Positions 33,091 to 41,933 of a DNA stretch of 64,000 bases are shown here, in pieces (position 1 is the stretch's first letter; each line of letters opens with the position of its first letter). This DNA comes from Streptomyces sp. NBRC 109706 (GTDB lineage Bacteria > Actinomycetota > Actinomycetes > Streptomycetales > Streptomycetaceae), in assembly GCF_000974485.1 (NCBI RefSeq), contig NZ_BBOM01000013.1:124001-188000 (forward strand), written 5' to 3'. The position numbers and the translations under genes are program-made. Under the pieces are notes generated by a model that was not told where the DNA came from, ran no database searches, and saw only the letters and a program-made list of their open reading frames with translations.

Positions 33091-34755
33091 GTGTCCTGCT
33101 TGATCGTGCAGAGCGACAAGACGCTGCTGCTTGAGGTGGACCACGAGCAGGCCGAGGCCTGCCGGCGTGCCATCGCCCCGTTCGCCGAGCTGGAGCGGGC
33201 GCCCGAGCACATCCACACCTACCGGGTCACCCCGCTCGGCCTGTGGAACGCGCGCGCGGCGGGGCACGACGCGGAGCAGGTGGTGGACGCGCTGGTGCGC
33301 TACTCCCGCTATCCGGTGCCGCAGTCGCTACTGGTGGACGTGGCGGAGACGATGGCCCGCTACGGCCGGCTCAGCCTGGTCAAGCATCCGACGCACGGTC
33401 TGGTGCTGACGGCCACCGACCGTCCGGTGCTCACCGAGGTGCTGCGGTCCAAGCGGATCCAGCCGCTGGTGGGCGCCCGGATCGACGACGACACGGTGGC
33501 GGTGCATCCGTCCGAGCGTGGCCAGATCAAGCAGGTGCTGCTGAAGCTCGGCTGGCCGGCGGAGGATCTGGCCGGCTACGTGGACGGCGAGGCGCACCCG
33601 ATCGCGCTGCGCGAGGACGGCTGGTCGCTCCGCCCCTACCAGCGGCAGGCGATCGACGGCTTCTGGCACGGCGGCTCCGGCGTCGTGGTGCTGCCATGCG
33701 GCGCCGGCAAGACGCTGGTCGGCGCGGGGGCGATGGCCACCGCCTCGTCGACCACGCTGATCCTGGTCACCAACACCGTGTCGGCGCGGCAGTGGAAGTC
33801 GGAGCTGGTGCGCCGCACCTCGCTGACGGAGGACGAGATCGGCGAGTACAGCGGCACCCGCAAGGAGATCCGCCCGGTGACCATCGCCACGTACCAGGTG
33901 CTGACCACCAAACGGAAGGGCGTCTACCCGCATCTGGAGCTGTTCGACTCCAGGGACTGGGGCCTGATCGTCTATGACGAGGTGCATCTGCTGCCGGCGC
34001 CGGTCTTCAAGTTCACCGCCGATCTGCAGGCCCGCCGCCGGCTGGGGCTGACCGCGACGCTGGTGCGGGAGGACGGCCGGGAGTCGGACGTGTTCTCGCT
34101 GATCGGGCCCAAGCGGTTCGACGCGCCCTGGCGGGAGATCGAGGCGCAGGGCTATATCGCGCCGGCCGACTGTGTCGAGGTGCGGGTGGATCTGAGCGAG
34201 TCGGAACGGCTGGCCTATGCGATGGCGGAGCCGGAGGAGCGGTACCGCTTCTGCGCCACCACGGACGCCAAGCGGCGGGTCGCCGAGGAGCTGGTGCGGC
34301 TGCACGAGGGCGCCCAGACCCTGGTGATCGGCCAGTACATCGATCAACTCGACGAGTTGGGCGAGCAGTTGAACGCGCCGGTGATCAAGGGCGAGACGAC
34401 CAACGCCAAACGCGAGCAGCTGTTCAACGCCTTCCGTTCCGGCGAGGTGCGGGTGCTGGTGGTGTCCAAGGTGGCCAACTTCTCGGTGGACCTGCCGGAG
34501 GCGACGGTCGCCATCCAGGTCTCCGGCACCTTCGGTTCCCGGCAGGAGGAGGCGCAGCGGCTGGGCCGGGTGCTGCGGCCCAAGGCCGACGGGCACGAGG
34601 CGCGGTTCTACTCGGTGGTCGCCAGGGACACCATCGACCAGGACTTCGCCGCGCACCGCCAGCGGTTCCTGGCCGAGCAGGGCTACGCCTACCGGATCGT
34701 CGACGCCTCCGACCTCCCCTCGGAGGGCCAGTCCTCGGACGACCGGCCCGCGTAG
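33091..34755 (+). CDS. XPB-type DNA repair helicase
   Basis: Superfamily 2 3'-5' helicase of 554 residues related to eukaryotic XPB/Rad25. N-terminal Helicase_C_3-like region (about 1-150), then Walker A LPCGAGKTLVG (Lys207), motif Ia, DEVH box (296-299), motif III LTATLVRED and motif VI QRLGRVLRPK. The GTG at 33091 is preferred because GGAGG lies eight bases upstream; the larger frame from 33061 has none. It stands alone on the plus strand and converges on a membrane protein gene seven bases away. Role in nucleotide-excision or recombination repair is inferred from the family. Confidence 0.93.
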   Translation: MSCLIVQSDKTLLLEVDHEQAEACRRAIAPFAELERAPEHIHTYRVTPLGLWNARAAGHDAEQVVDALVRYSRYPVPQSLLVDVAETMARYGRLSLVKHPTHGLVLTATDRPVLTEVLRSKRIQPLVGARIDDDTVAVHPSERGQIKQVLLKLGWPAEDLAGYVDGEAHPIALREDGWSLRPYQRQAIDGFWHGGSGVVVLPCGAGKTLVGAGAMATASSTTLILVTNTVSARQWKSELVRRTSLTEDEIGEYSGTRKEIRPVTIATYQVLTTKRKGVYPHLELFDSRDWGLIVYDEVHLLPAPVFKFTADLQARRRLGLTATLVREDGRESDVFSLIGPKRFDAPWREIEAQGYIAPADCVEVRVDLSESERLAYAMAEPEERYRFCATTDAKRRVAEELVRLHEGAQTLVIGQYIDQLDELGEQLNAPVIKGETTNAKREQLFNAFRSGEVRVLVVSKVANFSVDLPEATVAIQVSGTFGSRQEEAQRLGRVLRPKADGHEARFYSVVARDTIDQDFAAHRQRFLAEQGYAYRIVDASDLPSEGQSSDDRPA

Positions 34756-34762
34756 CGCGCCG

Positions 34763-35776
34763 TCAGCCGTGCAGTTCGGCCACCACCCGCTCGGCGAACC
34801 GTTCCAGCTCCGCGCGCTCGTCGGGTCCGATCTCCGCGTCGCTCAGGGAGAACTCGACCTGCACGATCAGATTGGCGCGCTGCTGGCGGAGGAAAAGGAC
34901 ATGGACGCTTTCGCCGTGGCTCTCCGCCACCAGCCAGGGCCGGCCGTTGATCTCCTCCGGTTCGCCGTCCACGAGGGGGTACTCCGCGTCATAGGCGCGC
35001 GCCCGTTCGTCCGGTGACCGCTCGTCCGGGCCCTCCCAGGGAAAGAGGTGCAGGGTCAGCTCCACATGCGTGCGGAGGCCGCCGGCGAAGCAGTAGCGGA
35101 ACTCCCCGGGGAACGACGGTACGCCGGGGTCGCCGGACATCGACGCGTCCTCGGGCAGCAGTTCGACGCCATGGCGCTCGATCAGGTCACAGGCATCGGG
35201 CAGGGCGCCCACCGTCTCGCTGCCCGGCCACCAGGGCGCGTGCCACGGCTCGTCCCGGCGCAGGCCCACCGTGACCAACGCCAGGACGGCCAGCACGACG
35301 AGGGAACCTGGCCCGAGGCGCCGCCACCGGGACGGGGCGTCGTCCGCCTCCCGGACGGGCAGGTCCTCGGCGTGGTCGGCGACGGCGGCCCGCAGCCGCG
35401 TCAGCTCCCGAGCGAACCTGCGGCGCCCGAACAGCCGTCTAGGCACCGCCAGTTGACGTTCCCCGCCGGCCCGTTGGCGCAGCCGGACGGTGCCTGTGGT
35501 CAGCACGACGGCCTCGATCGCCGACCAGGGCGTGATCCGTTCCTCGGCCCCGAGGCGCCGCTCGCGCACCGCGTACGAGGTCAGCGTGGTCCCGGTGGTC
35601 CAGGCCGCCAGCAGCCGCCAGCCGGCGAGACCGCCCAGCAGCGCGGCGACCGTGCCCAGCGTGGACAGTTCCTCGCGGAACGCCAGAACGCTCGCCGTCA
35701 ACCCGACGCCCGCTGCCACCCCCCAGCCGCCGGCCACCCACCGGGGGACGCCGAACCGTACGCGCTTCTCCCCCAT
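34763..35776 (-). CDS. Membrane protein with PH-like domain
   Basis: A 337-residue protein. Two N-terminal helices (about 15-55), a PH-like segment (TSYAVRERRLGAEERITPWSAIEAVVL, about 65-100), a third helix (SLVVLAVLALVTVGL, about 155-170) and a C-terminal soluble domain of about 155 residues with one Cys pair (DACDLIE, FRYCFAGG). Family of the soluble part is not recognised; it may be an outside sensor or lipoprotein-like domain. Convergent with the XPB helicase gene. Confidence 0.7.
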   Translation of the reverse strand: MGEKRVRFGVPRWVAGGWGVAAGVGLTASVLAFREELSTLGTVAALLGGLAGWRLLAAWTTGTTLTSYAVRERRLGAEERITPWSAIEAVVLTTGTVRLRQRAGGERQLAVPRRLFGRRRFARELTRLRAAVADHAEDLPVREADDAPSRWRRLGPGSLVVLAVLALVTVGLRRDEPWHAPWWPGSETVGALPDACDLIERHGVELLPEDASMSGDPGVPSFPGEFRYCFAGGLRTHVELTLHLFPWEGPDERSPDERARAYDAEYPLVDGEPEEINGRPWLVAESHGESVHVLFLRQQRANLIVQVEFSLSDAEIGPDERAELERFAERVVAELHG

Positions 35777-35889
35777 GTCCCCGCTCCCCCCTCGCGTCCT
35801 CCCCCGAGCATGGGCGGTCACCCGGAGTCGCGCAATACGCCGGCCGACGGGCGCCGGCGTCCCGTCCGCCGGGCCCCGGAAAAATGAGT

Positions 35890-35919
35890 TTGCGGCTGGA
35901 CGAGGGCGCCGTCTAGGCT
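35890..35919 (+). promoter_or_regulatory. Promoter of helR
   Basis: TTGCGG (35890-35895) and TAGGCT (35914-35919) with an 18-base spacer, about 120 bases before the helR start. A good match to the vegetative sigma consensus for this genus. Confidence 0.55.
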
Positions 35920-36039
35920 TCCGTGCTTCCTCCTCCCGAGCCTGACGCGCAGGGCAGGAGCTGTCCGGACGGCAACCGGACGGCACTCCCACCCACTGGC
36001 CCGCACCCGCCGGCCGCCCTGCATCCCGGAGGCTTCGCC

Positions 36040-38094
36040 GTGTCCACCCATCCCTCGTCCGCCGCGTCCTCGAACCCGCTGGAAGCGGAACGAGCCCATC
36101 TGGCCGAATCCCGCGCCGCGTTGCGGGCGATGCGCGAGCACACCGAGTCCCTGGACATCAGCGATGTCACGGCGAACTGGGTGAACGCCGAGGTGCTGGC
36201 CGGCGAGATGGAGCAGCGGATCAAGGCACTGGCCGATCTGGCGGACACCCCGTTGTTCTTCGGCCGGCTGGACTTCGACCGGCGGGTGGACACCGACGGC
36301 GAGCACGGCTACCGCTTCTATATCGGCCGCCGCCATGTGCACGACGCCTCGGGCGATCCGATGGTGATCGACTGGCGGGCGCCGATCTCGCAGTCGTTCT
36401 ACCGGGCCTCGAAGAAGGACCCGATGGATGTCGAGCTGCGGCGCCGATTCGGCTACGAGGGCGGGGAGTTGACCGCCTACGAGGACGAGCATCTGACCGA
36501 TCCGGCGGAGGAGGACCGGGGCAGCGCGCTGCTGCAGCGCGAGATCGAGAAGCCGCGCGTCGGCCCGATGCGCGACATCGTGGCCACCATCCAGCCGGAA
36601 CAGGACGAGATCGTCCGTGGCGCGCTCGGCGAGACGGTCTGTGTGCAGGGCGGCCCCGGCACCGGGAAGACCGCCGTCGGCCTGCACCGGGTGGCGTTTC
36701 TGCTCTATGCGCACCGGGAGCGGCTGGCCCGCAGCGGCACCCTGGTGATCGGTCCCAACCGGTCGTTCCTGCGCTATATCGAGCAGGTGTTGCCCACTCT
36801 GGGCGAGCTTGAGGTCAAACAGGCCACCGTCGACGAGCTGGTCGGACAGGTCGAGGTGAGCGGCACGGACGACGCGCGGGCCGCCACCGTCAAGGGCGAC
36901 GCGCGGATGGCACAGGTGCTGCGCCGCGCGGTGCGCGCCGGGGTGACACTGCCGACGGAGCCGGTGATGGTGGTGCGCGGCTCCCGGCGCTGGCGCATCC
37001 CGGCCTATGAACTGACGGAGATCGTCGAGGAGTTGCTGGCCAGGGACATGCGCTATGGCGCGGCGGGCGAGGCGCTGCCGCAGCGGATCGCGCATCTGGT
37101 GCTGGTGCGGATGGAGCAGGCGGGCGAGGCGCCGGACGACCGGGTGCAGAACGCGGTGGCCCGCAATCCGGCGGTCAAGGCGGCGGTCAAGGCGATCTGG
37201 CCGACCGTCCACCCGGCGAAGCTGGTGCTGCGGCTGCTCTCCGACGCGGCGTTCCTCGCCGAGCAGGCCGACGGCATCCTCACCCCCGAGGAGCAGCGGG
37301 CCGTCCTCCGGGCCAAGCCGCCGCGCAGCATCCGCACCGCCCGCTGGTCGGCGGCCGACGCGGTGCTGATCGACGAGGCGAACGATCTGGTGACGCGGAC
37401 CGGTTCGCTGGGCCATGTGGTGCTGGACGAGGCGCAGGACCTCTCCCCCATGCAGTACCGCGCGGTCGGCCGCCGCTGCGGCACCGGTTCGGCGACCATC
37501 CTCGGCGATATCGCGCAGGGCACCACCCCCTGGGCGACCAGGAGTTGGGCGGAGGCGCTGACCCATCTGGGCAAGCCGGGCGCGCATGTGGAGGAGCTGA
37601 CCCAGGGCTTCCGGGTGCCGCGCCAGGTGATCGCCTACGCGTCCCGGCTGCTGCCGGCCATCGCACCTGATCTGACGGAGGCCACCTCGATCCGGGAGGC
37701 CGCCGGCTCGTTGACGGTCCGCCGGGTCGCCGAGGAGGAACTGGACGCGGCGACGTTGGACGCCTGCCGGGAGGCGTTGACCCATGAGGGCTCCACCGGT
37801 CTGATCGCGGCCGACGACCGGCTGCCGGCCCTGTCCGCCGCGCTGGCCGCCGCCGGTCTACCGCATGTCGGCCCGGGGCAGGAGACCAGCGCCGAGGTCA
37901 GGCTGACCCTGGTCCCGGCATCGTTGGCCAAGGGTCTGGAGTACGACTATGTGGTGCTGGACGAGCCGGACGCCGTCATCGAGGGCGAACCGGACCGCCG
38001 CACCGGGCTCCGCCGGCTCTATGTGGCGCTGACCCGAGCGGTCTCCGGCCTGACCGTGGTACACGCCAGACCGCTCCCCGACGAGCTGGACTGA
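36040..38094 (+). CDS. helR: HelD-like RNA polymerase recycling ATPase HelR
   Basis: Superfamily 1 UvrD/HelD-type ATPase of 684 residues. HelD-like proteins release stalled RNA polymerase from DNA; the actinobacterial HelR branch can displace rifamycins. Residues 1-65 form the antiparallel coiled coil that enters the polymerase channel; TPLFFGRLDF and DWRAPISQSFYRA are HelD-family segments. Walker A is GGPGTGKT (Lys210), Walker B DEAQD (463-467), and a late VALTRAVSGLTVVH motif VI. The GTG at 36040 follows CCGGAGG by seven bases. I see no rifamycin-associated inverted repeat in the 200 bases upstream, so rifamycin induction as described for S. venezuelae is not supported here. Confidence 0.9.
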   Translation: MSTHPSSAASSNPLEAERAHLAESRAALRAMREHTESLDISDVTANWVNAEVLAGEMEQRIKALADLADTPLFFGRLDFDRRVDTDGEHGYRFYIGRRHVHDASGDPMVIDWRAPISQSFYRASKKDPMDVELRRRFGYEGGELTAYEDEHLTDPAEEDRGSALLQREIEKPRVGPMRDIVATIQPEQDEIVRGALGETVCVQGGPGTGKTAVGLHRVAFLLYAHRERLARSGTLVIGPNRSFLRYIEQVLPTLGELEVKQATVDELVGQVEVSGTDDARAATVKGDARMAQVLRRAVRAGVTLPTEPVMVVRGSRRWRIPAYELTEIVEELLARDMRYGAAGEALPQRIAHLVLVRMEQAGEAPDDRVQNAVARNPAVKAAVKAIWPTVHPAKLVLRLLSDAAFLAEQADGILTPEEQRAVLRAKPPRSIRTARWSAADAVLIDEANDLVTRTGSLGHVVLDEAQDLSPMQYRAVGRRCGTGSATILGDIAQGTTPWATRSWAEALTHLGKPGAHVEELTQGFRVPRQVIAYASRLLPAIAPDLTEATSIREAAGSLTVRRVAEEELDAATLDACREALTHEGSTGLIAADDRLPALSAALAAAGLPHVGPGQETSAEVRLTLVPASLAKGLEYDYVVLDEPDAVIEGEPDRRTGLRRLYVALTRAVSGLTVVHARPLPDELD

Positions 38095-38124
38095 TCCGAC
38101 GGGCCCCGGCGGCAGAATGACGCC

Positions 38125-38811
38125 ATGGCCACCTCCCCCGAGCCCCCCGAGAACCCCGAGCGCCCCGGGAACCCCGACCCCGCCCAGGACCCCGCGTCCG
38201 TCGCCTCCGTCCACGCCGATCTGGCGGACCGCTATGCCGCGCTGCCGGACGGCGGTGGGCGGGCGGTCGGCGTCCGGCTGCTGGAGCGCTGGGCCGAACC
38301 GCACCGCCGCTACCACACCGTGGCCCATCTGCGGTTCGTGCTGGCCCGGTTGGACGAGCTGGCCGGCGTCGCCGACGATCCGGTGGCGGTGGAGCTGGCG
38401 GCCTGGTTCCATGACGCGGTCTACGATCCGCGCGCGGCCGACAACGAGGAACGCAGCGCCGAACTGGCCGAGACGCTGCTGCCCGAATCGCCGCGCCGCC
38501 CCGAGGTGGCCCGCCTGGTGCGGCTCACCGCGGGCCACCATCCGGCCGAGGGGGACGCCGACGGGGCCGCGCTCTGCGACGCCGATCTGGCGGTGCTGGC
38601 CGGCTCCCCCGACGAGTACGCGTCCTACGCGGCGGCGGTCCGCGTCGAGTACGGGCATGTGTCGGACGCCGACTTCGCCGTCGGACGGGCCCGGGTGCTG
38701 CGCCAACTCCTGGCGCTGCCCCGGCTGTTCCACACCGCGCACGGCGCGGGGCGGTGGGCCGGAACGGCGCGGTTCAACCTGCGGGGCGAGCTGTCGCTAC
38801 TCACCGGCTGA
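38125..38811 (+). CDS. HD-domain-like metal-dependent phosphohydrolase family protein
   Basis: A 228-residue protein of the actinobacterial predicted metal-dependent HD phosphohydrolase family. Residues about 60-180 have the helical HD pattern: RRYHTVAHLRFVLARLD (His), ELAAWFHDAVYDP (HD pair about 94), RLVRLTAGHHP and CDADLAVLAG (late Asp). The N-terminal 30 residues are proline-rich and unstructured. Starts 31 bases after helR and is likely cotranscribed; its 3' end overlaps the convergent MFS gene by 15 bases. Substrate unknown. Confidence 0.8.
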   Translation: MATSPEPPENPERPGNPDPAQDPASVASVHADLADRYAALPDGGGRAVGVRLLERWAEPHRRYHTVAHLRFVLARLDELAGVADDPVAVELAAWFHDAVYDPRAADNEERSAELAETLLPESPRRPEVARLVRLTAGHHPAEGDADGAALCDADLAVLAGSPDEYASYAAAVRVEYGHVSDADFAVGRARVLRQLLALPRLFHTAHGAGRWAGTARFNLRGELSLLTG

Positions 38812-40071
38812 CGGGGCCCTCGTCGGCTCGGGCGCGGCCGCCCGCCGTCCACCGCCGGCGACCCGTCGGCCGACGGAGGAGCGGGTCTCGTCCCTGGACT
38901 GGAGCCAGGCGCCGACCAGCGCGGCGAGCAGCAGCAGCGCGCCCAGCCAGGCCGTCCAGACATAGCCGAGGCCCACGTTGATCACCAGCCCGCCGGCCCA
39001 GGGGCCCAGCGTGTTGCCCGCGTTGAACGAGGCGGTCGCCGTCGCCCCGGCCAGGGTCGGCGCCGCGCCGGCCACGTTGAAGATCCGGGCGTTGAGCCCG
39101 GGACCGCAGAGAAACGCCGCCAGGCCGAGCACCCCGGAGAGGGTGACGGCCGCCACCGGCTGGCGCGCGGTCAGCGCCAGCAGGGCGAGCACCAGGGCTG
39201 CGGCGGCCAGGCCCGCGTAGAGGGTGCCGAAGAGATGCGCGTCGGCCAGCCGCCCGCCGAACCAGGTGCCGATCAGCGCGCCGAAACCGTAGAGCACCAG
39301 CACCACGGGGACCCAGCCCTCGCCGAGCCCTGTCACCTCGGTGAGCAGCGGCGCGAGATAGGAGAAGAAGCAGAAGGTGCCGGCCGCGAAGAGCGCGGTG
39401 GTGACCATCGCCAGCCACACCCGCCGCTCCCGGTAGACCCGCAGCTCCGTGCGGAGCGGCACCCGCTCGGCGGCCGACGGCGGCCGGGTGCCGGGGACGA
39501 AGAGGAGCACCCCGACCAGGCCGAGCGCGGTCAGCAGCGCCACCGCCCAGAACGCGGCCCGCCAGCCCAGATGCTGCCCCAGCACCGCGCCGCCCGGCAC
39601 CCCCGCGATATTGGCGACGCTCAACCCGCCCAGCAGCACCGCCATGGCGCGCGCCCGCGCGCCCACCGGCACCAGGGAGATCGCCACGGCGGCGCCCACG
39701 GCCCAGAAGCCGGCGCAGGCCAGCGCGCTCACCACCCTGGTCGCGAACAGCACGCCGTAGCCGGGCGCCAGCGCGCCCGCCAGATGGCTGACGCCGAAGA
39801 CGGCGAGCAGCACCACCAGGGTCAGTCGGCGCGGCAGCCGTTGGGTGGCGGCGGCCAGCACGGGGGCGCCGACCACCATGCCGATAGCGAAGGCGGATAT
39901 CAGCAGTCCCGCGGTGGGGATGGAGACATCGAGATCGTCGGCCACCTCGGGCAGCAGCCCGGAGAGCATGAACTCGCTGGTCCCCAGGGCGAATACGGCC
40001 GCCCCGATGACCAGCACTGCGGTGGGCAACCGAAAACGGTCGGCGGGCGGCGCGGCAGCGGAGGAAGACAC
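38797..40071 (-). CDS. MFS exporter, drug-resistance type (Cmx/AraJ-like)
   Basis: A 424-residue, 12-helix proton-coupled exporter. Features: LPTAVLVIGAAVFALGTSEFMLSGLLPEVADDL at the start and the antiporter-type motif in the region GVLFATRVVSALACAGFWAVGAAVAISLVP, common to chloramphenicol (Cmx) and AraJ-type exporters. The C-terminal tail is Arg/Ala-rich. Substrate not predictable. Confidence 0.85.
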   Translation of the reverse strand: MSSSAAAPPADRFRLPTAVLVIGAAVFALGTSEFMLSGLLPEVADDLDVSIPTAGLLISAFAIGMVVGAPVLAAATQRLPRRLTLVVLLAVFGVSHLAGALAPGYGVLFATRVVSALACAGFWAVGAAVAISLVPVGARARAMAVLLGGLSVANIAGVPGGAVLGQHLGWRAAFWAVALLTALGLVGVLLFVPGTRPPSAAERVPLRTELRVYRERRVWLAMVTTALFAAGTFCFFSYLAPLLTEVTGLGEGWVPVVLVLYGFGALIGTWFGGRLADAHLFGTLYAGLAAAALVLALLALTARQPVAAVTLSGVLGLAAFLCGPGLNARIFNVAGAAPTLAGATATASFNAGNTLGPWAGGLVINVGLGYVWTAWLGALLLLAALVGAWLQSRDETRSSVGRRVAGGGRRAAAPEPTRAPSAGE

Positions 40072-40124
40072 GGGTTATCTCAACAAACGCCCGGCCGGTG
40101 CCCATTCCTGGGCGCCCGGACCCA

Positions 40125-40198
40125 TGGCGGCACACCGCCCACCCCCGGGCGCGCGCCGTTCGCCCCCGGGCGCGCGCCGCGAACGCCCGGCGCGCCGT
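40125..40198. repeat. Short direct repeats of CGCCCGGGCGCGC type
   Basis: Between the MFS gene and the DUF4031 gene. Two copies of CCCCCGGGCGCGCGCCG (40142 and 40163) and shorter GCCCGG variants follow in tandem. Self-complementary, so they could fold as a terminator-like cluster after the DUF4031 gene. Confidence 0.5.
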
Positions 40199-40465
40199 TC
40201 ACGCCCGGGCGCGCTTGCGGCGGCGCAGCCCCGACTCGTTGAGCAGCCGCACCAGCCGGCGGCTGTCGGCCGGCACGGCGCCCAGCGCCACCGCCTCGGC
40301 GTAACGTTCCGCCGGCAGATCGTAGTGGTCGCGTTCGAAGGCCCGACGGGGTGCGCCCAATCGGGCGGCAAAGCTGTGCAGTTCCGCATAGGAGCTGTCG
40401 CTGACCAGATGCGACCACATCCGACCGTGTCCCGGCCAGGTCGGCGGGTCGATATAGATCGTCAC
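40199..40465 (-). CDS. DUF4031 domain-containing protein
   Basis: Small protein of 88 residues, start GTG 40465. The DUF4031 pattern is clear: VTIYIDPPTWPGHGRMWSHL, SSYAELHSFA, FERDHYDLPAERY and a C-terminal RLVRLLNESGLRRRK. Its GTG overlaps the stop of the preceding gene (GTGA), so both are coupled. The family has no established function. Confidence 0.87.
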   Translation of the reverse strand: MTIYIDPPTWPGHGRMWSHLVSDSSYAELHSFAARLGAPRRAFERDHYDLPAERYAEAVALGAVPADSRRLVRLLNESGLRRRKRARA

Positions 40466-40836
40466 CGCCGGGCCCCCGCCAGCCCTCCGACCGGCGCCAC
40501 CGCCGTGCCCGTCACCGGGCAGACCCAGTGCGGATCCTCGCCCAGCTCCGGCTCCACATCCAGCGCGTGCGGGTCGTCCGCCGGGCAGAGCGGACAGAGC
40601 GGCCAGCGGCCCCTGGTCTCCAACAGCGCGTCCTGAATGTCCTGCGCCAACAGCCCGGGCACGAACGCGGCGCCGGCGGGCCACTGTTCGGACCACCAAC
40701 GACGGTGCGAGACTGCCTGCTCCAGGAGGGAGACCTCCTCGGGGCCCGCCACCCCGTCCGCCGCCAGGTCGGCCAGCACCACGGCACGACCCCGGTTGAT
40801 GGCCTCTTCCGTGGCTGGCTGTTCCATGCTGACCAT
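40462..40836 (-). CDS. Conserved hypothetical protein, cotranscribed with DUF4031
   Basis: A 124-residue soluble protein; start ATG 40836 or ATG 40827, neither with a strong ribosome site. A short helical N-terminus (AINRGRAVVLADLAADGVAG) and a C-terminal CPLCPADDPHALDVEP with a CxxC that could bind a metal, plus a VCPVTG Cys. The family is not recognised, but the pairing with DUF4031 is common in streptomycetes. Divergent from murR. Confidence 0.7.
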   Translation of the reverse strand: MVSMEQPATEEAINRGRAVVLADLAADGVAGPEEVSLLEQAVSHRRWWSEQWPAGAAFVPGLLAQDIQDALLETRGRWPLCPLCPADDPHALDVEPELGEDPHWVCPVTGTAVAPVGGLAGARR

Positions 40837-40894
40837 TGGACCAGAGATCGGTGGCTTTCCCGAACCGCCCAGGGCCGACCGGCCCCCGGGGGGC

Positions 40895-40925
40895 TTGACG
40901 CGACTCTCCGTCGAAAATACGTTTC
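40895..40925 (+). promoter_or_regulatory. murR promoter with GAAA-N5-TTTC operator candidate
   Basis: TTGACG (40895-40900), 17-base spacer, TACGTT (40918-40923). GAAAATACGTTTC (40913-40925) is a perfect GAAA-N5-TTTC palindrome over the -10. A second GAAA-A-TTTC lies at 40948-40956, inside the coding start. Confidence 0.6.
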
Positions 40926-40941
40926 ACCTGTGAGGCTAGCG

Positions 40942-41886
40942 ATGAAGGAAAATTTCGCCCGGCGACCCGGAAGAACCCGACCCGTCGCCGTCGCGCCGAG
41001 ACCCGCACCTCCCGAGCCGGGGGCCCTCGCGGCGAAGGTCCGCACCATGGCGCCCTCCATGACCCGTTCGATGCAGCGCGTCGCCGAGACCGTCGCCAGA
41101 GACCCCGCCGGCTGCGCCGCGCTCACCGTCACCGCCCTCGCCGAACGCACCGGCACCAGCGAGGCCACGGTGGTCCGCACCGCCCGGCTGCTGGGGTACC
41201 CCGGCTACCGCGATCTGCGCCTCGCGCTGGCCGGCCTCGCCGCCCAACAGGCGTCGGGCGCCGCCCCCGCCGTCACCGCCGACATATCGGTCGACGACCC
41301 GCTGAGCGAGGTGGTCGCCAAGCTCACCCAGGACGAGCGGCAGACCCTCACGGACACCGCCGGCGCCCTGGATCTGGCCCAACTGGAGGCCGCCGTCGAC
41401 GCGTTGGCCGAGGCCCGACGCATCGACGTCTATGGCATCGGCGCCTCGTCGCTGGTCGCCCAGGACCTGGCGCAGAAGCTGCTCCGGATAGGGCTGATCG
41501 CCCACGCCCACACCGACCCCCATCTGGCCGTCACCAACGCCGTCCAGCTGCGCGGCGGCGATGTGGCCGTGGCCATCACCCACTCGGGGCGCACGGTCGA
41601 TGTGATCGAGCCGCTGCAGGCTGCCTTCGACCACGGCGCCATCACCATCGCGATCACCGGCCGCCCCGACGGCGAGGTCACCCAGTACGCGGACCATGTG
41701 CTGACCACGTCGACGGCCAGGGAGAGCGAGCTGCGGCCCGCCGCCATGTCCAGCCGCACCAGCCAACTCCTCGTCATCGACTGCCTGTTCATCGGCGTCG
41801 CCCAGCGCACCTACGAGACGGCCGCGCCCGCCCTGCACGCCAGCTACGAAGCGCTCGCCCACCGCCACCACCCCCGCGAACGCTGA
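40942..41886 (+). CDS. murR: MurR/RpiR-family transcriptional regulator
   Basis: A 314-residue regulator. The RpiR helix-turn-helix covers about 30-105 (MTRSMQRVAETVARDP, ALAERTGTSEATVVRTARLLGYPGYRDLRLAL). The SIS sugar-phosphate-binding domain covers about 145-285 (RRIDVYGIGASSLVAQDLAQKLLRIG, VAVAITHSGRTVDVIEPL). Directly upstream of murQ, so MurNAc-6-phosphate is the likely effector. The ATG has GAGG six bases upstream; an in-frame GTG at 40930 sits at the predicted transcription start and would give a leaderless message. Confidence 0.88.
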   Translation: MKENFARRPGRTRPVAVAPRPAPPEPGALAAKVRTMAPSMTRSMQRVAETVARDPAGCAALTVTALAERTGTSEATVVRTARLLGYPGYRDLRLALAGLAAQQASGAAPAVTADISVDDPLSEVVAKLTQDERQTLTDTAGALDLAQLEAAVDALAEARRIDVYGIGASSLVAQDLAQKLLRIGLIAHAHTDPHLAVTNAVQLRGGDVAVAITHSGRTVDVIEPLQAAFDHGAITIAITGRPDGEVTQYADHVLTTSTARESELRPAAMSSRTSQLLVIDCLFIGVAQRTYETAAPALHASYEALAHRHHPRER

Positions 41887-41933
41887 CCCGCACCCCGCCG
41901 ACCACCGCCCCTCGCACGGAGAGCCGCCCGCGC

